In this document: piece by piece, positions 1 through 9,987 of the stretch
Numbering within the stretch: the first letter of the stretch is position 1
How the letters are laid out: every line of letters starts with the position of its first letter
Assembly (NCBI GenBank): GCA_001584585.1
Contig: LSYV01000021.1
Span: 1,343,855-1,375,376, forward strand
Direction of reading: 5' to 3'
DNA from: Gonium pectorale
Taxonomy: Eukaryota; Chlorophyta; Chlorophyceae; Chlamydomonadales; Volvocaceae
DNA: 31,522 nucleotides
The notes under the pieces: generated by a model
What the model was told of the DNA's origin: nothing
The model's input: the letters and a program-made list of their open reading frames with translations, nothing else
Database searches by the model: none
Program-made: the position numbers and the translations under genes

Positions 1-1670
1 AGGATGGCCGCCATGGAGACTGAGCTCGAGTCGCTGAGAGCGGAGCGCGTGCTCTCGCAGCGGTTTCGCATAACCGCCGATACTGCGATCACGCAGCTGC
101 ACGCGGAGGTTCAGCACTACAAGGCCCTGAACGGGCGCATCATGGACGCGGTGCCTCTAGCTCGGCAAGGCTGGCTGGTGCAGCAGGCGTCCGCGCCATC
201 TGGATCGGCTCTGCTGGCGGTGTCGCCATCGCGCAGCCACACACAATACAGGGACAACAACAGCAGCTACAGACTCGCGGTGGTCTAGCTCCGCGGTGTG
301 TGCTATATATTATTATAAGTAGGCTTATCTACATGTATGTTCGCCGCAACCTGCTTGTGCAGAATGAATGGCAGAATGGATCCAATCAGTTCCAACCCTG
401 CGCCCGGCATGCGGTCCTATGCGTGCAGGTCCGCCGCGCCGCTATGCGGCTGCTGTCGCTGGTGGTGCTGCCGGCGGGAGGCGGCGCCGCGCCGCGCCTG
501 GCGTCGGTGCTGCTCGCCAAGCTGAGGGACAAGTAAGCGGCGGCGGCGGCCGTGGCGGCGGCAGCTGGGGTGTGACAGATGCCCCGGGGGGTTGGGGGTC
601 ACAGTCCTTTGACCGTTGCCCACCCCGTTTCATACCGATAGAATATGATCGGTCGTGGCCGCCGGGAGGGTATCCTCGGGGCGGATTCCCCCCCATGGGT
701 GGATGGGTGGACTTCAATAGCTTGCTTTTGCTTGTGGCCCCGGCGCAGGCTCGGAGGGCCGCCGGCGCCTCCCACGCAGCGGGAGCTCCAGTCGCGTGCG
801 ATTGCCTCTCTAGGCTCAGGGTCCCAAGGGCCTTTGCGGTTCTGGCACACTGGTAATCACCCGCACAGCACGCCCACAAGCGTAGACGCCCACGCCAAGC
901 CCACACGCGACACGCCGTGGTGGGGCTCACGCCTGCGGGCCCCTGCGCTCCCGCGTCTACAGGACCCTTGTTGCCCACCTCCGTGACGGCAGAGGCGCCC
1001 GGCCCGCTCATGTACCGGCCATACTGGGCTGCCCCGCCGGACTGTTGACCGTCGCAGGGACGCCGTGGTGTCGGATCGGGCCGTGGAGCTGTTGGCGCAG
1101 CTGCCCTTCGGTCTGGTGGCGCGCGTGTTGGAAGGCGGTGGCGGCGGAGTGGGGAGCAGACCCGTGGGTCACCACCCTCACCAGCAGCACCCGCCCACTG
1201 CTGGGCCGCCGCCGCCGCCAGCGTCGCCTGCCTGGGTCGCGCTGGTGCAGCACTGCGTATCGGGGCTGGCCGCAGCGGCACCGGAGGCGCGGCCGACGGC
1301 GCCGGGGGAAGGTTCCGAGGAGCCGGCGGGAGAGGGAGCCGTCGCCGGCGGCGGGCGCGGAGGTGGGAAGGGTGGACGCGGCGGGGGCGGAGGTGGAGGC
1401 GGCGTCAGCGTTCGGGCGCAGAACTGCCTCAAGCTGCTCAAGTCCATTGTAGGCTGGCTGGCGACGATGGCCGAGGCCAGGGTCGGGGCCGGTAGCGGTG
1501 GCGGAGGTGGCGGCGGCGGGCTGCACCCACTGGCGGCGCTGCTGCTGCCGGCAGTGGCAGGTGGGGGGCCGCCCGAGCCGGGTCAAGTTGCGTCGCTGCG
1601 TCGCGCGGCGGGCGTTGCGGCGGCGCTCGCGGAGGCGGAGGCGGCGGTGGAGGCCGGCGGCAACAACTGA
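1..1670 (+). CDS. 3' part of an unidentified gene, coiled-coil start and Gly-rich last exon
   Basis: I do not recognise this protein. The best splice model in the window is exon 1-150 (entering from the left, frame 1), exon 429-532 and exon 1058-1670 with stop TGA at 1668-1670, about 288 residues. The junctions fit: 150 to 429 is phase 0 (acceptor gcag), and 532 (donor GTAAGC) to 1058 (acceptor cgcag) is phase 2. The first donor is the weakest call; GT at 178 is also in phase. The first exon reads like a charged coiled coil (METELESLRAERVLSQ, then LHAEVQHYKALNGRI). The second is helical and hydrophobic (MRLLSLVVLPAGG). The last exon has helical blocks (SDRAVELLAQLPFGLVARVL, QNCLKLLKSIVGWLATMAEA) separated by long Gly, Pro and His-Gln runs, as is common in volvocine proteins. 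It converges with the minus-strand gene whose stop is at 1754. Confidence 0.6.
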
Positions 1671-1753
1671 CTTCAGCCCTTCCACGCTTGCTGGCTAGCT
1701 CGAATACTCGCTTGCTCCACTTGTCAAGTGTGTCCGGTTGGACAGGCAGTACG

Positions 1754-2366
1754 TCAGCTTGTAGGTGTCGTAAAGAAGGATGGCCAGGGGCGGCAGGTGC
1801 GCAACTGCGAATCAAGCTTCTTGGTGAGCTGCAGCAGCGTTGTAACGGCCTGCTTGTGGCTGCGGTGGCTGATGGCCGGGTCCATCAGCATGTCCAGCGG
1901 CACGTAGATGCCGTGCTTGTCGTTTGAAGATCGACTGCGGGGGTTGGGGTGGGGAGTGAGTAGGGGGAGGGCGAGAGAGCGCCGGGCGGGAGGGGAGGGA
2001 AATCAGACGGCCCACCCTGTCTTTCTGCACGGGCGGCAGGCAGCAGGCAGCAGCTGGCTGCTCGGCGCTTGTGAGCAGGGCGGCGGAGCGGAGCGGAGTG
2101 TACGAGGATTGCTCGATCTGGCGATGTAGGGCGATCTGCTGGCGAAGCCTTACCCCGACGGCCCCTTACCCCGACGACCCCTTACCCCGACGGCCCCTTA
2201 CCCCGACGGCCCCTTACCCCGACGGCCCCTTACCCCGACGGCCCCTTACCCCGCTGCCCCGCTGCTCGCATCGCGCCCGGGGCGCCCCGGCCCTCACGAG
2301 CGTGTGCACCTGTAACCGGTAACTGTTGCTGCCTCGACGATGAGAAGCTTCTCTCGACGCCGCCAT
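1754..2366 (-). CDS. Tentative small three-exon gene, about 90 aa, unknown
   Basis: On the minus strand the exons would be 2310-2366 (ATG at 2366, starting MAASREASHRRGSNSYRLQ, donor GTGCAC), 2104-2138 (QIALHRQIEQSS, donor GTACAC) and 1754-1934 (stop TGA at 1754-1756). The phases 0 and 2 agree throughout. The last exon has a strong pyrimidine-rich acceptor (cccaacccccgcag) and protein-like content: DKHGIYVPLDMLMDPAIS, then QAVTTLLQLTKKLDSQL, which looks helical. I recognise no family. The last exon is the best-supported part. The tiny middle exon is a guess, chosen because it restores the frame. A 16-bp minisatellite fills the first intron. The gene would be divergent from the NTF2-like gene at 3004 and convergent with the gene ending at 1670. 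Confidence 0.4.
1841..1845 (+). promoter_or_regulatory. Putative polyadenylation signal TGTAA
   Basis: TGTAA is the usual volvocine polyadenylation signal. This copy lies about 170 bases after the stop at 1670. It falls inside the last exon of the tentative minus-strand gene, so the two 3' ends would overlap. Confidence 0.4.
2149..2260. repeat. 16-bp minisatellite, about 7 copies
   Basis: The unit cttaccccgacggccc is repeated head to tail with single-base variants: one copy has gacgacc, and the last copy decays to gctgcc. Sixteen is not a multiple of three, so it is unlikely to be coding. It lies in the predicted first intron of the small minus-strand gene. Confidence 0.9.
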
Positions 2367-3003
2367 TGGCTGCGCCGTGCTGCTTTGATCTTTTGAGAAG
2401 GTCGGCAGTTGCAAGAGCCTAAGTCGGGCAACGCGGTTCAGGTCACGGCCAATACTTCGGTCGCGGCCGATTTCAGTCACGCCGTGGAAGGTTGGCGCCT
2501 GGGCGCGGCCCTGCTTTGACCCAGGAGGGTGCGCAGCGAAAGCACTACTGGAAACTGGATCCTTCGGCGGCCGCTGGCCGGGGATGTGAAGTCTGTCTAC
2601 CGTGCGCTGCCCTCCTCCCCAGGTATTTCCAACCCCCCCCCCCCACGTACGCACGTACGCACAGATATGCGTCGCCGTGTGTGCGGGGGCTCGTGCGACC
2701 CGCGGGTCGGTAACGCCCTGCCAATCATGCCACGACACTCCGTGGGACCCCCGCCCTGCCTCCTTTCCCGCCCGACATAACTTTCACGGCCGCCCTCGCT
2801 CATACGCCGTGAACTGTATTGCGACGGATTCGGACTGAAGCTACCAGTCGTACACTTGAGGTACCACCCCCGGGCCGCGTTTCGCCGGCAGCTCCTTCAA
2901 CCTCTGCAATACCCATTCCGCCCTTCACAAGCTCCTGCGACGATCAAACGTTCAGCAGCGCTGTTGTGGACCCCGTCGCTGCCGACCGACCGACCGAGGT
3001 CCG
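2367..3003. other. Intergenic region between divergent gene starts
   Basis: About 640 bases between the tentative minus-strand start at 2366 and the plus-strand start at 3004. It holds a C homopolymer near 2630-2643 and small tandem runs (acgtacgcacgtacgc; gaccgaccgaccga just before 3000). No TATA box or other promoter element stands out, and I see no supported coding exon. Confidence 0.4.
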
Positions 3004-5070
3004 ATGACGGAGCCGGGTTCCGTCCCCGATGAGGCCATGATTCGGGACCTGGTCTGCGGAATGCTCAGCCAGGCGAGTCCATTTCCATCAAGGGCGCCAG
3101 ATGCTAGTCGGCGCGTACTTGCTTGCTTGCTTGCCGGGCGACACCGGTCGGCTGTTGCTTGGAACCGCACCGCGCGGCAGCAAGCCAGCCTGACCAGCTC
3201 GACCGCAATGCACAAGATGCACAAGATGCCCGCTGTCTGTGATGCATTGGGAGACATGGCGTGACGGAGCGCGGGCGCGCGTGGGGGGGGGGGCGAGTGG
3301 CTGCGAGCGCGGAAGCGTGCGGCTTGCTAGGCGGGGCTGATTGTCTCCGCAGCGGCTGCGTACGGCATGCGTGTCCGTTCCCCGCGCCACAGACGACCCG
3401 CCGTCTGCGCGCGCGGGGGGCAACAGCCGAACGATCGACGAGCGAGCGGCTGTCCATTTGCGTTCCCCCCTCGCACCCTCAGTGCCCGGGCCCCCTCTTC
3501 AGTTGACGCTTGCTCTGCCGACCGTCGCTGTGCATACGCTGCTGCCCAGTGGCCTGCGCTGGCATGCCGACCTGCCCGCCTATGCACGGTGGCTCTCCCC
3601 CCCTGGGCCTCTCGGCCTCCCGGCCTCCCGGCCTCCCTACCGCCCCTGGGAGAAAACTGCCGGGATGCCGGTGCGCCCTGAAGTCAAACCGACCGATATC
3701 GTCGGCCCCGACCTCCCGAGGGGGAAAGGGCGGTCGTCCCAAATGGCCGCCGCTCCCATGCCCTGGCAGCATGCAGCCCATCAGCGCACCTCCTCTTACC
3801 CACAGGCCACCCGCCTTGCATTCACTTGCCACCTCCCCCCCTCCGTATGCGTCACCTTGGGGAAGGGCCCAGAACCGTCTTGAGCATCCCGCCCCCGCCG
3901 CCCCCTCCTCGCCCACGCACCTGGCCTCGCCCGCCCAGGACCCCAAGCACCTCCGCGCCACCGTCGCCCGCTACTACGCCCCAGGGGCGACGCTGTACCA
4001 CTATCTCACGCGCGCCGCCACCGCCGTCGACATGTACCGGGTCTACCGCTCCTACGCCGCCAGCTTCGTCTCGCGGCCCGTCATCCGCGACATCATAATT
4101 GACGCCCGCCTGCGCAACCCGCAGCCCGGCTCCGCGCCGCACCGCCACGCGCTCGCGGCCGGCGTCGGCGCCGCCGGCGGCGTCGGCGCCGTCGTGACGG
4201 GACCCGGCCGGGAGCTGCAGAAGCAGAACGCGGCAGCGGCGGCGGCGGCGCCGCCGCCGCCGCCGCCGGAGGGTGCCTGCGCCGCCGCCGTGTGGCTGGA
4301 TCAGCACATCGAGCCCAAGATCTGGCCGTTGCCCTTCCCGGCCGCCATCGTGCCCACCATCGTCCTCCTCAAGTTCCGCCCCTGCCCCGAAACCGGCAAG
4401 CCGCTCGTGTACGAGCAGTACGACCACATCAGCCTGTACGGCTTCCTCTGGAGCTTCGGGCCGCCGGCGCGATGGGTCTTCGAGCACGTGGTGGCGCCGA
4501 CCGTCATGTACGGCATGAGCCTGACCGCCTACGCGCTGGACTTTGGCGAGGAGACGTGGCGGTTTGTGCGGCAGCAGATCCTCAACTGGGGCCAGGACGA
4601 GGGCGCTTTCGGCGCTGCCGCCGCCACCAGCTGCGGCGGCGACTGCGGCGAGCCGCAACGCGCGAAGCAGGGCGGCGCCGACCCCCTCTCCGGCCTTGCA
4701 GGCTTCGCCGGCCTTGGCAGCTCCGGCAGCCACGGAGGCGGAGGCAAGGCGGGGTTCCGGCTCCGCCCCAACGAGCTGCCTGGCGAGATCGACCACAGCG
4801 CCACGGGTGCGTTCCGTTCACCGCGCAATCCCTTTCAGGCGCCCCGCTCGCTTCTCACCGCCTTTGGGTTGCATTCGGTATGTGTCTAAACACACACATA
4901 CACGCACGCGCGCAGGCTACGGACTGGTCGGACGGCAGCTGGACGGAACCGACCTGCGGTCGCACGCCGCGCCGGGCGCCGCCGCCGCCGCCGCGGCCGT
5001 GGAGGGCCGCCCGGGCGGCGGCGCCAACGCCAGGCCGCTGCCGCCCGTGCCGCTGCGCTGCGCTAGCTAG
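3004..5070 (+). CDS. NTF2-like (SigF-type) domain protein, tandem copy A
   Basis: Three exons, 3004-3072, 3939-4806 and 4916-5070 (TAG), encode 363 residues. Exon 1 gives MTEPGSVPDEAMIRDLVCGM and then LSQ. Exon 2 begins DPKHLRATVARYYAPGATLY and continues through MYRVYRSYAASFVSRPVIRD, WLDQH, IWPLPFP and FRPCPETGKPLVYEQYDHIS. I compare this order (a helix before a Y-x-P-x-A strand, an IYR-like helix, then a VYEQYDHI strand) with SigF-like NTF2-fold proteins known from fungi and algae. That match is from memory of the family pattern, so the function (ligand binding or enzyme) is open. About 60 residues of Ala/Gly/Pro insert sit near residues 80-140 and are absent from copy B. The C-terminal third after the domain is low-complexity and ends VPLRCAS. 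The first intron has a GC donor (CAG|GCGAGT). Placement is fixed by copy B, which splices at the same codon to the same Asp-Pro. Confidence 0.85.
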
Positions 5071-5192
5071 CTGGCGCAGAGATCCACTGCGTCCGGCATC
5101 GTAACCGCTGGCGCTATGTCGCACCGGGACTGGTTGCCGCGCTGGTCACGGCTAGGGCCTTGTCGCTAGAGCGTGGTGCAGCATGCTCTGCG

Positions 5193-5197
5193 TGTAA
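5193..5197 (+). promoter_or_regulatory. Polyadenylation signal TGTAA
   Basis: TGTAA lies 123 bases after the stop of copy A, in an AT-richer pocket (cgtgtaaattttgc). This is typical placement for a volvocine 3' UTR. Confidence 0.6.
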
Positions 5198-6960
5198 ATT
5201 TTGCACGATCATCCAACTCGCGCCCTCCGTCAAGAATGTCTGTACTGGGAGGATAGGAGCTCGTCTGTGTCTGTACCTTTCCTACTGCTGTATAGCTACA
5301 TGTATCGCGCGGGCAGTCCGTTGCATGGGCGGTAGGGTGGCTTGCCAAGTTGCCGAGGGCGTGTGGGCGCGGGGAGTGGGTTGAGGGCCGCCGGAGGGTT
5401 GGGAGGCGCGAGTGGGAGACGCAGGCGGATCCATGCTAGCCGACACCTGGTCAGCTTGCTTCGCTGCTTGCGAGTGTGTCACACCACTCGGACGGCTGCC
5501 TGGAAGGGGCCAGTCTGGGGCCCTCAGCGGCTTTACCTTGGGCAAGTCCCCCCCCCCTGGGCCTTTTTCCTTGCCCTTGCCCTTGCCGTGTGCATGCCCC
5601 TGAGTGTGCCCTACCGTCAACACGCGGAGCACCTCTCTGCAGCCGTTTGTTTTGACAGCCAGCCCCAGGGGTGCGCCTGGTCGCGTTGGTGGGACTGAGC
5701 GCTCCTTTGCCGGCGCCGCAGACCCGGCCCGGGCGGCGCGGATGAGCGCCGTGGCGGGTTCCTCAAGGCGTCCTGTGCGTCCAGCGGGGTGAACCTCCCG
5801 GTGCCAACGAACATCGTACCAAGAGCCAAGAGCCAAACCGGATGTCACCAGCAGCAGCATATTCGGGCGTGGGGTGGATCGGCAGTGGTTCCAGTTCTTG
5901 GCGGCAAAGCATGTGGCCGTCGGCCATGGGGCCCTGATGATGGGCATCACGTGTGGAGCAACCGTTGTCTGTTGGTCATTGCTTGTTGGGTAGTGCTGAA
6001 CGAAGCCCAGCAGGTATATCAACCCTGCGAGAGGGAAGGACTAAGGTTTTTAGGGGGGGAGGGGATAACCAAGTCCTGTTTGGCAGTCCCGACTCCCGAG
6101 GCCGTCTAAGGGCCCCCCTATTATCGCCCGTTGCCTTGTTTCGTGGCAAAAATCTCCTGCGGCTCCCCAATTGCAAGTCCTTGCCGCCCTGAGCGAACCT
6201 GGGCAACTGGGTGCCCCGGCTAGGGCCCAGGTGTCTTGTTAACTCTTGAGCCTCTGAACCTTGGGGATGTGTGCTTACGGCCCCTGAGTCCCTACGGCAT
6301 CCGACTACGGCCGTGCGCAGTGCCCATCTGCCGCAGTCGTGTGGCCCCCTGCTGCACCCCAGCCACCCCTGTAGTGATAGCAAGTACCTTTGGGTAGAAC
6401 TGAGAGGCGCGGTTACAACTGGTAACAGGCTAGGGCTGAACAGGCTAGGACTTGGGTGGGAATGAAAAATGGCTCGGCTCAAGAGAGGTGTGCGGTCCGT
6501 GCACATCCCTGCGACTCTGGTGTATGTGCTCGGCAGTGGGCGACTCGGCCATGCCGTCTGCTCGTTAGAGGCGTCCGCATTTCATTCGCAGTGTAGTACT
6601 CCGCCGCTGACGTCGGCCAGTCGGGCTCCACCACAACACGCGCTCGCTGGTGGGAGCGTTTCCCAGCCCCGCTCACCCAACAATGGATCAGAGGCGGTTG
6701 ATGGTCAGCGGGTGCGGCACTCCACGCGCACGGCCGCTGGGCCGTCTGGCAGTGTTGATCCGTTGATGCGAGTCCCGGCCCGGATTCCGGCGGCTTGGAC
6801 CTGTGTTGCAGGGCCCTCGTGGGTACGAATAGGTGTGAACCCGCGCTGCGCAGCACGCAGCCCAAGGCAGCCGCACACGGTGCCTCACCCGCCTGGGAGC
6901 GTAGGTCACGCACATGCAGACGTGCCCGAAATCCCGAGCTCCTTCCCCAAGGCTGGCATT
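5198..6960. other. Intergenic spacer between the tandem paralogues
   Basis: About 1.76 kb after the poly(A) signal of copy A. Reading both strands I find no exon with a convincing acceptor, donor and protein-like content, and no family motif. The many open frames here are a by-product of high GC. The spacer ends at the degenerate exon copy at 6967. Confidence 0.5.
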
Positions 6961-6966
6961 CACGTA

Positions 6967-7101
6967 CCGACCTGCAGCCCCACGCAGCGCCGGGCGGCGC
7001 CGCAGCCGCAGCCGCCACGGAGGGCCGCCACCCGCCAGGGCGACGGCCCCGACGACGGCGGCGCCAACGCAAGGCCGCTGCCGCCCGTGCCGCTGCGCTG
7101 A
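6967..7101 (+). pseudogene. Degenerate copy of the last exon of NTF2-like gene A
   Basis: This stretch matches the last exon of copy A (roughly 4950-5062). Both contain accgacctgc, then cacgc.gcgccgggcg, then gagggccgcc, then ggcgccaacgc.aggccgctg followed by ccgcccgtgccgctgcgctg. A GC-rich insertion of about 22 bases in the middle breaks the frame: the DLQPHAAPGG start is in one frame and GANARPLPPVPLR plus TGA in another. No matching copy of the NTF2-like exon 2 lies upstream. Copy B does not have this tail, so this looks like the end of a third, mostly lost copy. A live alternative last exon cannot be fully excluded. Confidence 0.6.
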
Positions 7102-7543
7102 GCTCGGGAAGGGCCACAACTCCCGGCCTGCATCCCGTACGCTGCCGTGTTGTTACACTCATTTCGGTTTCGAGGTCGCGGCTGGCTGGAGCGTTGACGC
7201 TTGAGGCGCCGTGTAGCTAATGGAGTTGATGTCGGTTCCCCCCTACTCCAAAAGACGACGGCGGGAATGGCACGTAGCCTGCTCCGCCTGTACCTTACAC
7301 AAACGTGCGTGCGCCACGCAAGTCGCTTGCTGCCTCTCAATCAATACGTGCATCTGATGAATAAGAAACCGACCCGGGCTGCTTGGACTTGTAGAGGTGA
7401 CCCGCGGGTCGTCCTGCTCGCAAGTTGTAACGGTTACACGGACGTCCGCGATAGAGAGGTCCCTAGAGGGCCTCTACATGGGGAAATGCAGAAAGCACAT
7501 GCCTGCATTCACCCAGCTTCCATATAGGCAGTGACGAGAGCGC

Positions 7544-9987
7544 ATGGCGCCAGTGACGCCGGTTGCCGCGACCACCCAGGAGCCGACGGGGCCGCACTCC
7601 AAACGGGAGTTAGCGTGTGCGATATCCGACGAGTTTCTCATTGGCCTCGTTAACGCGATGTTCAGCCAGGTGCGACGTTCGGTGCTTTTGGGGCCGTTTG
7701 CGTTGGGCTCTGTCGCCCGTGGAACGCCGCGGGGTCTGCATCCTCCAACTGGTTAAGACACGGCGTTCGGCATTCGACAAGTGCTAACCGGCGCGGGGTG
7801 GTGCGAACCGAGGACGGGACCGACGCACCGCCCCCCTCCGCGCCGCTCATTCCCTTCCGGCTGGCTGGAGGATGCCGTCTGTGCCCCTGCTTGGTGAATG
7901 CTGCGTACCTAGGGGGTCATACGGGGCCTGCTACAGGATTACCTGCAGTTCTTCACGCTCACGGCCGGCGGGGTGCTGCTGCTGCCCGTCGCGCGCTCCA
8001 TCCTAGGAGCATTTCGTGAGCAGGGTTCCCCTTGTGCCGCGCAACCCTCAACTCTTCACGCCCCACCACCCGGGCTCATGCTGCCAGCCGGTGCGTTGCG
8101 CCAAGTGCTCGGCTCTTGACATCCGCAGCGTGCGCCCCCCCCCCATCCTTCCAAGCCTGCTTCCTTCCAATTCCCGCCCTCCCCTCTTGCCCGCTCTTGA
8201 ACCCCAATCGACCCCATCTCCAACCTTGCTTCAGGACCCTGGCCGGATCCGGAGCGCCGTACTGTCGCACTTCGCCCCCGACGCCGTACTGGTGCACACG
8301 CTGGCCCGCGCGCACGGCCGCGGGGCCATCTACAGGCTGTACCGGGCGTACGGCGCGGCCTTCGTCGTACGGCCCGTCGTACGGGAGATCGTGATTGACC
8401 CGAGGTGTGCGCACCCCGCCCCGGGGTTGCACCGGGAAGCGCACGTGCACGTAAAGTGGATCGCAAAGCCGCCGGCGCCGCACGACGACGATTTAGAGCT
8501 CCGATGTGTCTCTCGGCAAATGCTTTACGGTACATGCCCAGCTTCATTTGCCTGTGCCTGACGTCTCATAGCGAATCCAAAACCCTGTTCTCAGCCGTCC
8601 AGGCATCATCCTGACCCGGTGCCCATTACCGGCCTGCCGGTCTCAGGCCGCGTGCGATGCGCAAGGAGCCGGCGGGCGAAGCCGCGCGGGGTCCGCAGCC
8701 GCCGCCTCCTGACTCCGCCACGGCGGTGGTGTGGGTGGACCAGCATGGTGCGTGCGTTTGGGGGAGCTTCGGCCGCTGAGCATTACCGGTAATACCTAAT
8801 GGCGCCCCGGGGGCTGCTGCTGCTGGGGTATCGGCTAGTAATGCAGGGAGTTTTTGACAGCAGGTGTGTGAGTTGCACTTATGTAGGGCCCTCCCCATAG
8901 GGCATGCTGCTGTTGGAGACGTGCATGAGGGCGCATGCTGCCTTGCTCGGTGTGCTTTGTGTATTCCAAATCCAGTACATATCTGTACCCTCCCCGTCAA
9001 ACCAGATTATCTGAATTGTTACTTAGTGGCCAAGTTGGTTGTCAAGATATGGGAGCGGATAAAAGAGAACCAGAAACGGATGCGTATCCTGCCGGGTGCT
9101 ATTTTCCACACCGTGCAACGCCCTCAGTCAGCCTCAAGGCGGCGCCCTTCATCCCCGCGGGCGTCTACGCCACCACCATCTTCCTCAAGTTCCGCCCCTG
9201 CCCCGAAACCGGGCTGCCGCTGGTGTACGAGCAGTACGACCACATCAGCCGCGAGTCGTACATACTGTCGCTCGGGCCGGTGGCCAGGTGCGCCCGTGCC
9301 GCCAGCCGCTGCGTACGTTTTCTTGTACCCTCACGCTTACAGACGTAACGCCTCGCTCGCAACTCCCACATCCCTCCACATCCCCAGTAGTGGGCCATCG
9401 GCCAAGTAGCCCACTCCTAGAACATAACACCGACCGACTTCTGGCCTGGCCACAATCGACGCCATCTCGAGCTGAGGCCTGATGTCCGCCGGCATCATCC
9501 CTAGACATGTCTCGCTTGGCCCCCCCCGGTGCACGAGCGCAACAGGTGGCTGCAAGAGGACGTGGTGCAGCCGGCGGGCAGCTTCGCGGCGGGACTGCTC
9601 GCGGATTCCGTGGACTGGCTCGACGTGCTGTGGACTCGGCTAGGCGAATGGCTGGCCGCCGCCATTCAGGCCGGGTCCGATGTCGCCACCGGCGCGGCAA
9701 AGCTTGTCAGGGGCAGCTTCCTCACTGGCGACCTACGGGGCGGCACCGGAGCGGAGGCGGAGGCGGGGTCCCGAGACGGCGGCGGCGGCTGGTCGCCGGA
9801 CAAGTACGGCAGCGCGCACAGCAGCACGGAGAGCACGTCGTACACGCCGTCCACAAGTACGACGGGCGGCAGCCCCTCGAGCCACAGCAGCAGCCCGGGG
9901 GACGGCGACCGCGGCGTCAGGAGCCGCAGCAGGGCCCGCGGCCGTGTCAGCAATGGAAGCGGAAGCAGTGCCGCGGGCAGTCCCTGA
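7544..9987 (+). CDS. NTF2-like (SigF-type) domain protein, tandem copy B
   Basis: Five exons, 7544-7669, 8235-8404, 8647-8747, 9128-9287 and 9546-9987 (TGA), encode 332 residues, and all junction phases agree. It follows copy A block by block: MFSQ|DPGRIRSAVLSHFAPDAVLV, IYRLYRAYGAAFVVRPVVRE, VVWVDQH, FLKFRPCPETGLPLVYEQYD, then LGPVAR|WLQEDVVQP. The N-terminus is 19 residues longer than in A. The Ala/Pro insert of copy A is absent, replaced by a short linker (MRKEPAGEAARGPQPPPP) on its own exon. Copy A carries this whole region on one exon, so either B gained introns or A lost them. After the conserved core come helices (LLADSVDWLDVLWTRLGEW) and a Ser/Gly-rich tail ending SSAAGSP, unrelated to the tail of A. 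Function is unknown; the SigF-like NTF2-fold assignment is inferred as for copy A. I found no TGTAA close after the stop. Confidence 0.85.

Noticed and set aside
442..1281. 279-codon open frame on the minus strand
   Set aside because: It is the shadow of Gly-rich and intron sequence of the plus-strand gene. It consists largely of Ala/Pro/Arg runs and crosses a phase-consistent intron of the other strand.
3510..3938. In-frame open extension upstream of exon 2 of NTF2-like copy A
   Set aside because: The frame stays open into the intron, but copy B splices at the equivalent codon, and the extension is Pro-rich and without counterpart.
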